Below are positions 1 through 6,712 of a stretch of 14,995 nucleotides of DNA, piece after piece. The notes below the pieces were generated by a model, which was given only the letters and a program-made list of their open reading frames with translations, did not search any database and was not told the origin of the DNA. This DNA is from Paracoccus sp. (in: a-proteobacteria) (GTDB taxonomy: Bacteria > Pseudomonadota > Alphaproteobacteria > Rhodobacterales > Rhodobacteraceae). The DNA lies in contig JAGPGI010000021.1 in assembly GCA_018056045.1 (NCBI GenBank), positions 1-14,995 on the forward strand. Direction: 5' to 3'. Numbering within the stretch: the stretch's first letter is position 1; the number at the start of each line of letters is the position of its first letter. The translations under genes and the position numbers were made by a program.

Positions 1-1001
1 GTCGATCCGCCGCCAAGGCGCGGGTTCAGCCCGGCCTCGAGCCACCAGCGCGCGGCCTTGACCGGCTCGCGGTAAAGCTGGCGGCGATAGACCCATGCCG
101 CCGCGCGCGAGGCCCAGCCCGAGCCCTGAGCCGGCGGCAGATCCTGTTGATCGGTATCCGGGCGATAGGCGATCATCAGCCCGTCGCGCAGGAACTCGGC
201 CCGCGCCACCGACAGCCGGCCATAGGCCATGCTCACCGCAGGGTCGGTCAGCGCCGTGGCAAAGGCATCCGCCAGGCCGCCGCCCGGCATGGTCTGGAAG
301 GTCGGCGTCAGCCGCTGGTTCAAAGCCGCCTCGGCCTCGACCGACAGGATCAGGCCGATCAGGCCATAGCCGCCCATGGCCATGCCGAACAGATCGGGGT
401 TTTCGCTGCGCGAGGCGGTGACGATTTCACCGTCGGGCAGCATCAAATCGATGCTGCGCACGGTTGCGCCCATCGGGCCATAAGGCACCGGCCAGCCATG
501 GGCGTTGACCGAGAATGTCGCGGCGATGCCGAAATCATGGTTGGATTGCATGACCTTGGGCGACAGCCCGGCCGGGTCCAGCGCGGCGACGATCTGCGAC
601 CAGCGCGCGCCTGCCGCCGCGCGATAGGTCCGGGCGCTGCTGTCGATCTCGATCCGGCCGCTGTCCCATGTGAGGGCAGACCCCATGCGCGGGATGCATT
701 GCCCGCCCATCGAATGCCTGGCGGCAGAAAGGCAGAGCGGCCGGCCCGCGCTGCGCGCCTCAGCGAGTTCGCTGCGCAGCCGGGCGATCAGCGCCGCGCC
801 GGGGTCATCCGTCAGAACGATATGTCTGGCGACGGGCGTCGCCGAAAGCTGCGAGGCATCGTCGAGCATTTGCGCGCCAGTTGCAGGCGTCAGCGCCACC
901 CCGTCCAGAGCGCCCCGCCACGGTGCCAGCCGCGTTCCCACGACCCAGCCCAGTGCCGCACCCGAGCCGAACAGCAATGCCCGCCGGGAGAACCCGCGCA
1001 T
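1..1001 (-). CDS. Tat-exported FAD-binding oxidoreductase (VAO/PCMH family), 3' end cut by the window edge
   Basis: I translated the minus strand from an ATG at 1001; the frame stays open to base 1, so about 333 residues are visible and the C-terminus is missing. The N-terminus reads MRGFSRRALLFGSGAALGW: a twin-arginine pair (R6-R7) followed by a hydrophobic stretch, which suggests Tat export of a folded, cofactor-loaded enzyme. Residues about 55-225 resemble the FAD-binding (PCMH, FAD_binding_4) domain of the vanillyl-alcohol-oxidase superfamily: an AARHSMGGQ segment with H96 at the place where such enzymes contact or covalently bind FAD, later GPMGATVRSIDLMLPDG, then a GGYGLIG segment. The substrate cannot be told. 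The ATG lies one base after the xthA stop (TAGGATG), so the two genes are probably translated in series. The family call is firm; the exact reaction is unknown. Confidence 0.8.
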   Translation of the reverse strand, partial: MRGFSRRALLFGSGAALGWVVGTRLAPWRGALDGVALTPATGAQMLDDASQLSATPVARHIVLTDDPGAALIARLRSELAEARSAGRPLCLSAARHSMGGQCIPRMGSALTWDSGRIEIDSSARTYRAAAGARWSQIVAALDPAGLSPKVMQSNHDFGIAATFSVNAHGWPVPYGPMGATVRSIDLMLPDGEIVTASRSENPDLFGMAMGGYGLIGLILSVEAEAALNQRLTPTFQTMPGGGLADAFATALTDPAVSMAYGRLSVARAEFLRDGLMIAYRPDTDQQDLPPAQGSGWASRAAAWVYRRQLYREPVKAARWWLEAGLNPRLGGGS

Positions 1002-1002
1002 C

Positions 1003-1788
1003 CTACAGATCGAAACTGGCCAGAACCGGCACATGGTCGCTGGGCTGTTCCCAGCCGCGCACCGGCCGCAGGATGCGGCTGCCATGACCGGCATTGGCGA
1101 TGTCGGGCGTGGCCCAGATATGGTCCAGACGGCGGCCCTTGTCAGCGGCATCCCAATCCTTGGCGCGATAGCTCCACCAGCTGTAAAGCAGGCCTTCGGG
1201 AATGTCCTTGCGGGTGATATCGACCCATTTCCCGGCATCCTGCGCGGCGCCCAGATGCTCGACCTCAACCGGGGTGTGGCTGACGATTTTCAGAAGCTGC
1301 TTGTGCGACCAGACATCGTCTTCGCGCGGAGCGATGTTCAGATCGCCCACGAGAATGGCTCGGGACGGGTTGTCGGCATGGAAGGCGTCGCGCATCTCGG
1401 TCAGGAAATCCAGCTTCTGGCCGAATTTCTCGTTCTGCTCGCGGTCGGGAATATCGCCCCCCGCCGGGACATAGAAGTTATGGATGATGACGCCATTTTC
1501 CAGCCGCGCCGCGACATGGCGAGCATGGCCAAGGTTGGCATAGTCCCGGTCGCCCGCATCCTCGATGGGCAGCTTCGACAGGATGGCGACACCGTTATAG
1601 CCTTTTTGCCCGCGCGCCACGAGATGGCGATAGCCCAGCGCCGCAAAGCCATCGACCGGGAACTTGTCGATCGGAGTCTTGATTTCCTGCAGACACAGGA
1701 TATCGGGCGCCTCTTCGGTCAGCAGGCGGGTGACCAGCGCCTCACGCAGGCGGACCGAGTTGATGTTCCAGGTGGCGATGGTGAACAT
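1003..1788 (-). CDS. xthA: Exodeoxyribonuclease III (AP endonuclease)
   Basis: This 261-residue protein is full length for ExoIII, the Mg-dependent enzyme that cuts DNA 5' of abasic sites and removes 3' blocking groups in base excision repair. The endonuclease/exonuclease/phosphatase fold motifs appear in order: WNIN with N8, LQEIK with the metal-binding E35, GYNGVAILSK (63-72), FYVPAGG with Y106, GDLNIAP with D149 and N151, WWSYR (204-208), RLDHIW with D222, and the terminal SDHVPV with the catalytic pair D251-H252. Nothing essential is missing. The start is supported by AGGAG seven bases before the ATG. The FAD oxidoreductase gene follows after a single base, and the response regulator gene lies upstream on the same strand, separated by the inverted-repeat element at 1852-1982. 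Confidence 0.95.
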   Translation of the reverse strand: MFTIATWNINSVRLREALVTRLLTEEAPDILCLQEIKTPIDKFPVDGFAALGYRHLVARGQKGYNGVAILSKLPIEDAGDRDYANLGHARHVAARLENGVIIHNFYVPAGGDIPDREQNEKFGQKLDFLTEMRDAFHADNPSRAILVGDLNIAPREDDVWSHKQLLKIVSHTPVEVEHLGAAQDAGKWVDITRKDIPEGLLYSWWSYRAKDWDAADKGRRLDHIWATPDIANAGHGSRILRPVRGWEQPSDHVPVLASFDL

Positions 1789-1851
1789 GGGCAGGCTCCT
1801 GATTGCGGGCAGAGCCTAGGGGCGAGGGGATCGCTTGTCCACCGCCGCCGG

Positions 1852-1982
1852 GCGGGGGCGCTTCGCCCCCCGCACCCCCCGAGGATATTTTTCCATGAAA
1901 GAATAGGGAAAGGTCGCCGCCTCCGCGCCTTTCTTTCATGTCCAAATATCCTCGGGGGGTCCGGGGGACGCGACGTCCCCCG
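1852..1982. repeat. Two head-to-head copies of a hairpin + GAGGATATTT repeat (large inverted repeat)
   Basis: Copy 1 on the plus strand has a GC hairpin at 1852-1873 (nine-base arms with one bulged C, loop CTT), then ACCCCCC, then GAGGATATTT at 1881-1890, then CATGAAAGAA at 1894-1903. Copy 2 on the minus strand mirrors it: TTCTTTCATG at 1931-1940, AAATATCCTC at 1944-1953, GGGGGGT, and a perfect nine-base-arm hairpin at 1962-1982 with loop CGA. The inner arms 1874-1903 and 1931-1960 match at 27 of 30 positions around a 27-base loop. The hairpin sequences differ but keep their pairing. It lies between the 3' end of the response regulator gene and the 5' end of xthA, so it may end transcription or protect the upstream mRNA. 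A third copy is at 6661-6710. Apart from this element I see no gene in 1789-2080. Confidence 0.85.
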
Positions 1983-2080
1983 TGCGCCAGTGCAAACGGA
2001 AAGCCCGGCCGCCGGTTATCCGTGGCCGGGCATGACGAGTGGCCGCATCCGCCGACCACTGGGCTTGGGAAGGGATCCGG

Positions 2081-2767
2081 TCAGGCGACCAGACGATAAC
2101 CACCGGATTCGGTGACCAGCAATCGTGCGTTCGAGGGATCAGGCTCGATTTTCTGGCGCAGGCGATAGATATGGGTTTCCAGCGTGTGCGTGGTCACGCC
2201 GGCATTATAACCCCAGACCTCGTGCAGCAGGACGTCGCGCGGAACCACGCCATCCTGCGCCCGATACAGGAACTTCAGGATATTGGTTTCCTTTTCGGTC
2301 AGGCGGATCTTGCGGTCCTTCTGGTCGATCAGCATCTTCATCGCCGGCTTGAATGTATAGGGGCCAAGCTGGAAAATGGCGTCCTCGGACTGTTCGTGGG
2401 TGCGCAACTGGGCGCGCAACCGGGCCAGCAGCACCGGGAACTTGAAGGGCTTGGTGATGTAGTCGTTCGCGCCGCTGTCGAGGCCCAGAATGGTGTCGGC
2501 ATCGGTATCGTGTCCGGTCAGCATCACGATGGGGCATTTCACGCCCTGCTTGCGCAGCCGTTTGCACAGTTCGCGCCCGTCGGTGTCGGGCAGGCCCACG
2601 TCCAGCACGACCAGATCATAGATCGCGCCCTTGGTCTTTTCGACCGCCTCAGCCCCGGTGCCCGCCTCGGCCACTTCGAAGTCTTCGGTGGCGGCCAACT
2701 GTTCGGCCAGCGCCTCGCGCAGGTCCTCTTCGTCATCAACCAACAGGATCTTTTTCAGTCCGGCCAT
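2081..2767 (-). CDS. cenR: OmpR-family response regulator, CenR-like
   Basis: This is a complete 228-residue two-domain regulator. The receiver domain (about 5-120) has the acidic pair D11-D12, the phosphoacceptor D56 in VVLDVGLPD, T84 in MLTGHD and K106 in ITKPF. The C-terminal winged helix (about 130-227) has the IRLTEKETNILKFL and TTHTLETHIYRLRQKIE segments of OmpR/PhoB DNA-binding domains. The GHDTDADTILGLDSGANDY, HEQSEDAIFQLGPYTF and WGYNAGVTTHTLETHIYRL stretches match my recollection of CenR, the essential envelope and cell-division regulator of Caulobacter and Rhodobacter. CenR assignment is family recognition, not proof. No histidine kinase is next to it, as is usual for CenR. The start has a strong AAAGGAGG ribosome-binding site. 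Confidence 0.88.
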   Translation of the reverse strand: MAGLKKILLVDDEEDLREALAEQLAATEDFEVAEAGTGAEAVEKTKGAIYDLVVLDVGLPDTDGRELCKRLRKQGVKCPIVMLTGHDTDADTILGLDSGANDYITKPFKFPVLLARLRAQLRTHEQSEDAIFQLGPYTFKPAMKMLIDQKDRKIRLTEKETNILKFLYRAQDGVVPRDVLLHEVWGYNAGVTTHTLETHIYRLRQKIEPDPSNARLLVTESGGYRLVA

Positions 2768-2870
2768 TCTTGCCTCCTTTGGCGTTATGGCGGAAACGTG
2801 AGGATGCGACGGCCTTGCGTCCAGCCTATTGCAGCAATTCTCACATGGAGTTGTCGGAAAAAGGCCCTAT

Positions 2871-2890
2871 GTTTCAGTTTGTTTCAATTT
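2871..2890. promoter_or_regulatory. Tandem decamer GTTTCArTTT in the cenR/ribA divergent region
   Basis: The 133-base region between the divergent cenR-like and ribA genes (2768-2900) contains GTTTCAGTTT followed directly by GTTTCAATTT. The copies are identical at nine of ten positions and start exactly one helical turn apart, ending ten bases before the chosen ribA ATG. Tandem half-sites with about 10-bp spacing are the usual layout of OmpR/PhoB-family operators, so autoregulation or control of ribA by the neighbouring regulator is possible. That is inference only. No FMN riboswitch is evident. Confidence 0.35.
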
Positions 2891-2900
2891 CGCGGATGCC

Positions 2901-3962
2901 ATGAGCCTGATCCCGACCCTGACCGAGACCCTGTCGCGTGCCCGCGCCGACCTGCGCATGGGCCTGCCCGTGGTGATCGGAGGCTATCTGGTGGCGGCAG
3001 TCGAGACGGTTTCGGCTGACCGCGCGGCGGCGATGCGCGCGCTTGGCCCGGCGGTTCTTGCGGTGACCTCTTGGCGGGCCGAAACGCTGAAGGCGCGCGT
3101 CTATGATGGCGACGTGGCCCGGATCGAGGTGCCCTTGGACGCCGATCCGCGCTGGCTGCGGGCGGTCGCGGACCCGGCGGGCGATCTGATGACGCCGATG
3201 AAGGGACCTTTGCGCAGCGCGCGCGGAGGTGACGCGCAGCCCCATCGCGCCGCCATCGCGCTGGCGAAGTCGGCGCAGCTTTTACCCGCAGTGCTGATGG
3301 TGCCGATTGCTGACGCCCCTGAGGGGCTGACGCATCTGACCGCCGGCCCGGCGCTGGCGCAGCTTGCGAGCGAGGCAGCACTTGCCCCGGTCGCCGCCGC
3401 CCGCCTGCCCTTGCTGTCGGCCGAGAATTCGAAACTGCACATCTTTCGCCCCGACAATGGCGAGGCCGAGCATTACGCCATTGAGATCGGCGCCCCGCAT
3501 CGCGACCAGCCCGTGCTGGCACGGCTGCATTCGGCCTGCTTCACCGGCGATGTTCTGGGCAGTCTGAAATGCGATTGCGGCCCACAACTGCATGCGGCGC
3601 TGAACGCCATGGGGCAGTCTGGCGAAGGGGTGCTGCTCTATCTGAACCAGGAGGGGCGCGGTATCGGGCTGGCCAACAAGATGCGTGCCTATGCCCTGCA
3701 AAATCAGGGTTTTGACACCGTCGAGGCCAATCACCGGCTGGGGTTTGAGGATGACGAGCGTGATTTTCGCATCGGAGCCGGCATCCTGCGCAAGATGGGG
3801 TTCGGCGCCGTGCGGCTGATGACCAACAACCCGCGCAAGGTGACGATGCTGGAGGGCCACGGGATCCGCGTGGCCGAGCGGGTTCCGCTGATCACCCCCC
3901 GCAACCGGCACAATAGCGGCTATCTGGATGTGAAAGCGCAGAAATCCGGACATCTGCTATGA
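2901..3962 (+). CDS. ribA: GTP cyclohydrolase II with a degenerate DHBP-synthase-like N-terminal domain
   Basis: The C-terminal half (about 175-353) is a canonical GTP cyclohydrolase II, the first committed enzyme of riboflavin synthesis. It opens the GTP imidazole ring, releasing formate and pyrophosphate. Zinc ligands are C213, C224 and C226 in CFTGDVLGSLKCDCG; LNQEGRGIGLANK, YALQNQG (Y264), DTVEANH, ERDF and MTNNPRK follow, ending in GHLL. The first ~175 residues resemble RibB (DHBP synthase) in layout: SRARADLRMGLPVVI, then LVAAVETVSADRAAAM, then LRSARGGDAQPHRAAIALAK. The acidic DDEDRE-type catalytic cluster of RibB is absent, so this half is probably inactive. The ATG at 2901 is preferred; a TTG at 2829 would add 24 unsupported residues and the ribosome-binding site is weak. 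Its stop overlaps the next ATG (ATGA). Confidence 0.92.
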   Translation: MSLIPTLTETLSRARADLRMGLPVVIGGYLVAAVETVSADRAAAMRALGPAVLAVTSWRAETLKARVYDGDVARIEVPLDADPRWLRAVADPAGDLMTPMKGPLRSARGGDAQPHRAAIALAKSAQLLPAVLMVPIADAPEGLTHLTAGPALAQLASEAALAPVAAARLPLLSAENSKLHIFRPDNGEAEHYAIEIGAPHRDQPVLARLHSACFTGDVLGSLKCDCGPQLHAALNAMGQSGEGVLLYLNQEGRGIGLANKMRAYALQNQGFDTVEANHRLGFEDDERDFRIGAGILRKMGFGAVRLMTNNPRKVTMLEGHGIRVAERVPLITPRNRHNSGYLDVKAQKSGHLL

Positions 3963-4495
3963 GACTGGCGCTGACGCCCATGGGGCTGCGCGCGGGCGGG
4001 CGGGTCATTCCCTGCAGCATCGGGCGCGGCGGCATCAGCGCCACCAAGCGCGAGGGCGATGGCGCAACACCCATGGGTGCGCATCGCATTCTGGGCGTGC
4101 TTTACCGGCCCGACCGGCTGGCGCGGCCAAGCCCCTGGGCGCAGCCGATCCTGCCGGGGGATCTGTGGTGCGATGCATCAGACCACCCGGATTATAACCA
4201 GCATGTCCGCGCACCCTTTCGCCCCAGCCATGAGGCGATGCGGCGGCCTGACCCGCTTTACGATATCGTGCTGGTCACCGACTGGAACTATCCCGATGCC
4301 GAAGCGGGGCGCGGATCGGCCATCTTTCTGCATCAATGGCGGCGACCCGGTTTTCCGACGGCGGGCTGCATCGCCATGGCGCGCCGCGATCTGATCTGGC
4401 TGGTCGGGCGGATCGCGCCCGGCGACAGGCTGGATATTCCCGCCCTGCCGCGCTGGCCCGCGCGGCGGGCTGTGGCGCGGCACGGCAAGGATTAA
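3959..4495 (+). CDS. L,D-transpeptidase (YkuD) domain protein without a signal peptide
   Basis: A 178-residue protein with the YkuD catalytic signature: H125 in GSAIFLHQW and the nucleophile C137 in FPTAGCIAM, spaced as in the family motif. The N-terminal part (IPCSIGRGGI, KREGDGATPMGAHRIL, residues 17-45) is typical of the short ErfK/YbiS relatives grouped as COG3786. Enzymes with this fold make 3-3 peptidoglycan cross-links or attach lipoproteins through an acyl-enzyme on the cysteine. I see no signal peptide, membrane segment or LysM domain, so how it would reach the periplasm is unclear and its true substrate is uncertain. Translation is probably coupled to ribA through the ATGA overlap. 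At its 3' end the TAA overlaps the convergent methyltransferase stop. Confidence 0.85.
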   Translation: MRLALTPMGLRAGGRVIPCSIGRGGISATKREGDGATPMGAHRILGVLYRPDRLARPSPWAQPILPGDLWCDASDHPDYNQHVRAPFRPSHEAMRRPDPLYDIVLVTDWNYPDAEAGRGSAIFLHQWRRPGFPTAGCIAMARRDLIWLVGRIAPGDRLDIPALPRWPARRAVARHGKD

Positions 4496-5697
4496 AGCGG
4501 ACCGGTCTGGTAAAGCCGGATCTTCAACCCGCCATGGGCGATATAGGGGCCGGGTTCGCGAAAGGGCAGGCCGGTGGCGCGGACCAGCTGCGCGTCGCTG
4601 GTGACGATGCCGACACGCCAGCCCTGAAAGCGGCTGCGCAGGACCTCGCCCATCGCCGCATGAAGGCCGAAAAGCGGCCCCTTGTTGCCGATGCGCGCAC
4701 CGTAAGGCGGGTTGATGATGACAAGGCCCGGCGGCCCCTCGGGGCGGGTCAGATCGCCGATGGCGCCGGTCTGGAAATCGGTCCAGCTTTGCAGGCCGGC
4801 GCGGATGGCGTTTTCCTGGCTCATGCGGATCGCGCCGGCATCGCGGTCGCGGCCGAAAAAGCGGATCGCCCGGGGCGCGAGCGGGATCGCCGGCGCGGCG
4901 CGCATCGCCTGCCACGCGGCATCGTCATAGCTGGCCAGCTGTTCAAAGGCGAAATGCCGCATCCGGCCGGGTTTCAGTCCGGTCGCGATCTCGGCCGCCT
5001 CGATCGGAAAGGTGCCCGAGCCGCACATCGGGTCCAGCACCGGCCCCTGCCCGTCAAAGCCGCACAGGCGCAGGAACATCGCCGCCATGGTTTCGCGCAT
5101 CGGCGCCTTGCCGACCGCCTGCTTGTGGCCGCGCTTGTGCAGCGACTCGCCCGAGCTATCCAGACTGATCGTACACAGATCGTCCTCGATGCGGATTTTC
5201 AGCGTGACCGGCGCATCCTCGGCGATGGGGGCGCCAAGGGTTTCGCTGATAGCGGCCTGAAAGCGCTGGATGATGGCGCCGGCGTGATAGATGCGGGACT
5301 TGCGGCTGGTGGCCTCAATGCGGATGGGCACGTCCGGGCGCAGCCAGTCGGCCCATGGAAAGCGGCGCGCACGCTTGTCCAGTTGCGCGGGATGCATGGC
5401 GCGAAAGGCGCCGATGCGGGCCAGGACGCGGGTGGCGCCACGCAGCTCAAGATTGGCGCGCCAGACATCCGGCCAGCCGCCGGTAAAGGTCACGCCGCCG
5501 GGCTGGACCTGCGCGTCAAAGCCGCATTCACGGGCCTCATCGGCCAAGGGGTCCTCAAGACCCGGGGTGGCGACCAGAAAGATCTCCATCCGCGCAGGAT
5601 CGGCAGCCAAAGGCGCGGCCTCGGGCGGTTGTGCGGCTTTCGCGGCGGGTTTCTGGGCAGGCTTGGGCGGGCGCTGCGGGCGGGTCTTGGGGGTCAT
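4492..5697 (-). CDS. THUMP-domain class I RNA methyltransferase (RlmL/YpsC-like, probable 23S rRNA m2G)
   Basis: From the ATG at 5697 the protein has 401 residues. Residues 1-36 are a Pro/Lys/Ala-rich tail. A THUMP RNA-binding region follows (about 37-150, from MEIFLVATPGLE). The GESLHKRGHK segment (about 183-192) is characteristic of the RlmL N-terminal methyltransferase family. The Rossmann-fold methyltransferase carries the SAM motif DPMCGSGT (about 222-229) and the catalytic IINPPYG (about 327-333), the N-P-P-Y signature of amino-group methylation. By family it should make N2-methylguanosine in 23S rRNA; the exact site is inferred. Alternative upstream starts (ATG at 5724 or 5727, TTG at 5751) lack a ribosome-binding site, whereas GGA precedes 5697 by five bases. 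The gene is convergent with the transpeptidase gene, sharing TTAA as both stops. Confidence 0.88.
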   Translation of the reverse strand: MTPKTRPQRPPKPAQKPAAKAAQPPEAAPLAADPARMEIFLVATPGLEDPLADEARECGFDAQVQPGGVTFTGGWPDVWRANLELRGATRVLARIGAFRAMHPAQLDKRARRFPWADWLRPDVPIRIEATSRKSRIYHAGAIIQRFQAAISETLGAPIAEDAPVTLKIRIEDDLCTISLDSSGESLHKRGHKQAVGKAPMRETMAAMFLRLCGFDGQGPVLDPMCGSGTFPIEAAEIATGLKPGRMRHFAFEQLASYDDAAWQAMRAAPAIPLAPRAIRFFGRDRDAGAIRMSQENAIRAGLQSWTDFQTGAIGDLTRPEGPPGLVIINPPYGARIGNKGPLFGLHAAMGEVLRSRFQGWRVGIVTSDAQLVRATGLPFREPGPYIAHGGLKIRLYQTGPL

Positions 5698-5765
5698 CGG
5701 TATCCGGCGGCAAGGGTCCCGCATCATGCGCCGGGCCGCAGGCGAAGGCAATTGGCAGAGATTAT

Positions 5766-5805
5766 CGCCATTTCGGCGTCAGTATTCCCCGACTTTCGCC
5801 ATTTC
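5766..5805. promoter_or_regulatory. Direct repeat CGCCATTTC in the divergent methyltransferase/VOC promoter region
   Basis: The 159-base region between the divergent genes contains CGCCATTTC twice in the same orientation, at 5766-5774 and 5797-5805, with start points 31 bases apart, close to three helical turns. The VOC start codon is about 50 bases downstream, so the copies could be operator half-sites or lie near its promoter. No clear -35/-10 pair stands out. This is a suggestion from position and repetition only. Confidence 0.25.
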
Positions 5806-5856
5806 AGAACAGGCCCCGCGCACCTATCTTGGCACCAAGGATTACAGGAGATCATC

Positions 5857-6651
5857 ATGGCAACGAGTGACGCCCCCCTTCAGATCGGCCGGGTCGTGCT
5901 GACCGTCAACGACCTGGCCAAGGTCGGCGATTTCTATCAGGACACCATCGGCTTGCAGCACCTGTCCGGCGATGCGGCCGGGATGGTGCTGGGCGCCGAC
6001 GGCGCGCCCCTCCTGGAGTTGCGCCGCGACGCCGCCGCGCGGTTCCGCCCGCAAGAGGCGGGGCTTTTCCACACCGCCTTTCTGCTGCCCGACCGACGCG
6101 CCCTGGGAAGCTGGCTGCGCTGGATCGCCGAGACCCAGACCTCGCTGGACGGCGCCTCGGACCATCTGGTCAGCGAGGCGATCTATCTGCGCGACCCCGA
6201 GGGCAATGGCATCGAGGTCTATGCCGACCGGCCCCGCGACAGGTGGGACCGAAACGGCGCCGAGGTGCGGATGGACACTGTGGCGCTGAACCTGCAGGAT
6301 CTGCTGGCCGCGGGACGCGACCCCTGGCGGGGCGTGCCCGCGGGCACGGTGGTCGGCCATGTGCATCTGCAGGTCGGCGATGTGGCGCAGGCCGAGGATT
6401 TCTACATGAACCGGCTGGGTATGGACCGCACCGCCCATGTCTTTGGCGCCAGCTTCTTTGCCAGTGGCGGTTATCACCATCATCTGGCCGGAAATATCTG
6501 GAACAGCCGCGGCGCGGGTCCGCGCAGCGCGGATGCGACCGGGCTGTCGGAGCTGGTTCTGGCGGCGGATGCCGGGGTTCTGGCGGCGCTGGGGGCGCGG
6601 GAATTCGTGGACCCCTGGGGAACGAAGATCCGCGTCGAGGACAAGGCTTGA
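5857..6651 (+). CDS. Two-domain VOC-family protein, CatE-like (catechol 2,3-dioxygenase/glyoxalase superfamily)
   Basis: A 264-residue protein made of two vicinal-oxygen-chelate modules, about 8-125 and 165-262. The first has IGRVVLTVNDLAKVGDFYQDTIGL, GLFHTAF with H72, and DPEGNGIEVYADRPRDRW with E120. The second has VGHVHLQVGD (H168/H170) and GGYHHHLAGNIWNS (207-209 all His). This layout matches the COG2514 CatE-like proteins, metal-dependent ring-cleavage dioxygenases or relatives. H72, E120 and a histidine of GHVHL are plausible metal ligands. The physiological substrate is unknown; catechol-type activity is inferred from the family only. The start is clear: AGGAG at 5846-5850, six bases before the ATG. 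The frame is open a further ~500 codons upstream, but that part is antisense to the methyltransferase gene. A hairpin repeat lies just after the stop. Confidence 0.85.
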   Translation: MATSDAPLQIGRVVLTVNDLAKVGDFYQDTIGLQHLSGDAAGMVLGADGAPLLELRRDAAARFRPQEAGLFHTAFLLPDRRALGSWLRWIAETQTSLDGASDHLVSEAIYLRDPEGNGIEVYADRPRDRWDRNGAEVRMDTVALNLQDLLAAGRDPWRGVPAGTVVGHVHLQVGDVAQAEDFYMNRLGMDRTAHVFGASFFASGGYHHHLAGNIWNSRGAGPRSADATGLSELVLAADAGVLAALGAREFVDPWGTKIRVEDKA

Positions 6652-6660
6652 GGGCCGCAC

Positions 6661-6710
6661 CGGGGGGGCTCGCCCCCCCGACCCCCGAGGATATTTGCGT
6701 GAAGAAGAAG
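6661..6710 (+). repeat. Third copy of the hairpin + GAGGATATTT repeat; probable bidirectional 3'-end element
   Basis: A perfect eight-base-pair stem (6661-6668 with 6673-6680, loop CTCG) is followed by ACCCCC, then GAGGATATTT at 6687-6696, then a purine-rich GTGAAGAAGAAG tail. It is the same architecture as the two copies at 1852-1982, with the tail more diverged. It fills the 61-base gap between the convergent VOC and phosphoesterase genes and touches the end of the latter. The stem is GC-rich without a clean U-tract after it, so intrinsic termination is possible but not of the classical form. Confidence 0.8.
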
Positions 6711-6712
6711 GG

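Noticed and set aside
1874..1960. Inverted repeat as the ends of an insertion sequence
   Set aside because: The loop between the arms is only 27 bases, with no transposase and no target-site duplication seen; it fits a REP-like element better.
147..2115. Two long plus-strand open frames (147-1217 and 670-2115)
   Set aside because: They are antisense to the FAD oxidoreductase and xthA, whose motifs are clear; the translations are Arg/Pro/Ala-rich and of low order, as expected of shadow frames in GC-rich DNA.
4336..5856. 507-codon upstream extension of the VOC gene
   Set aside because: It is antisense to the methyltransferase; the VOC homology begins at the ATG at 5857, which has a proper AGGAG.
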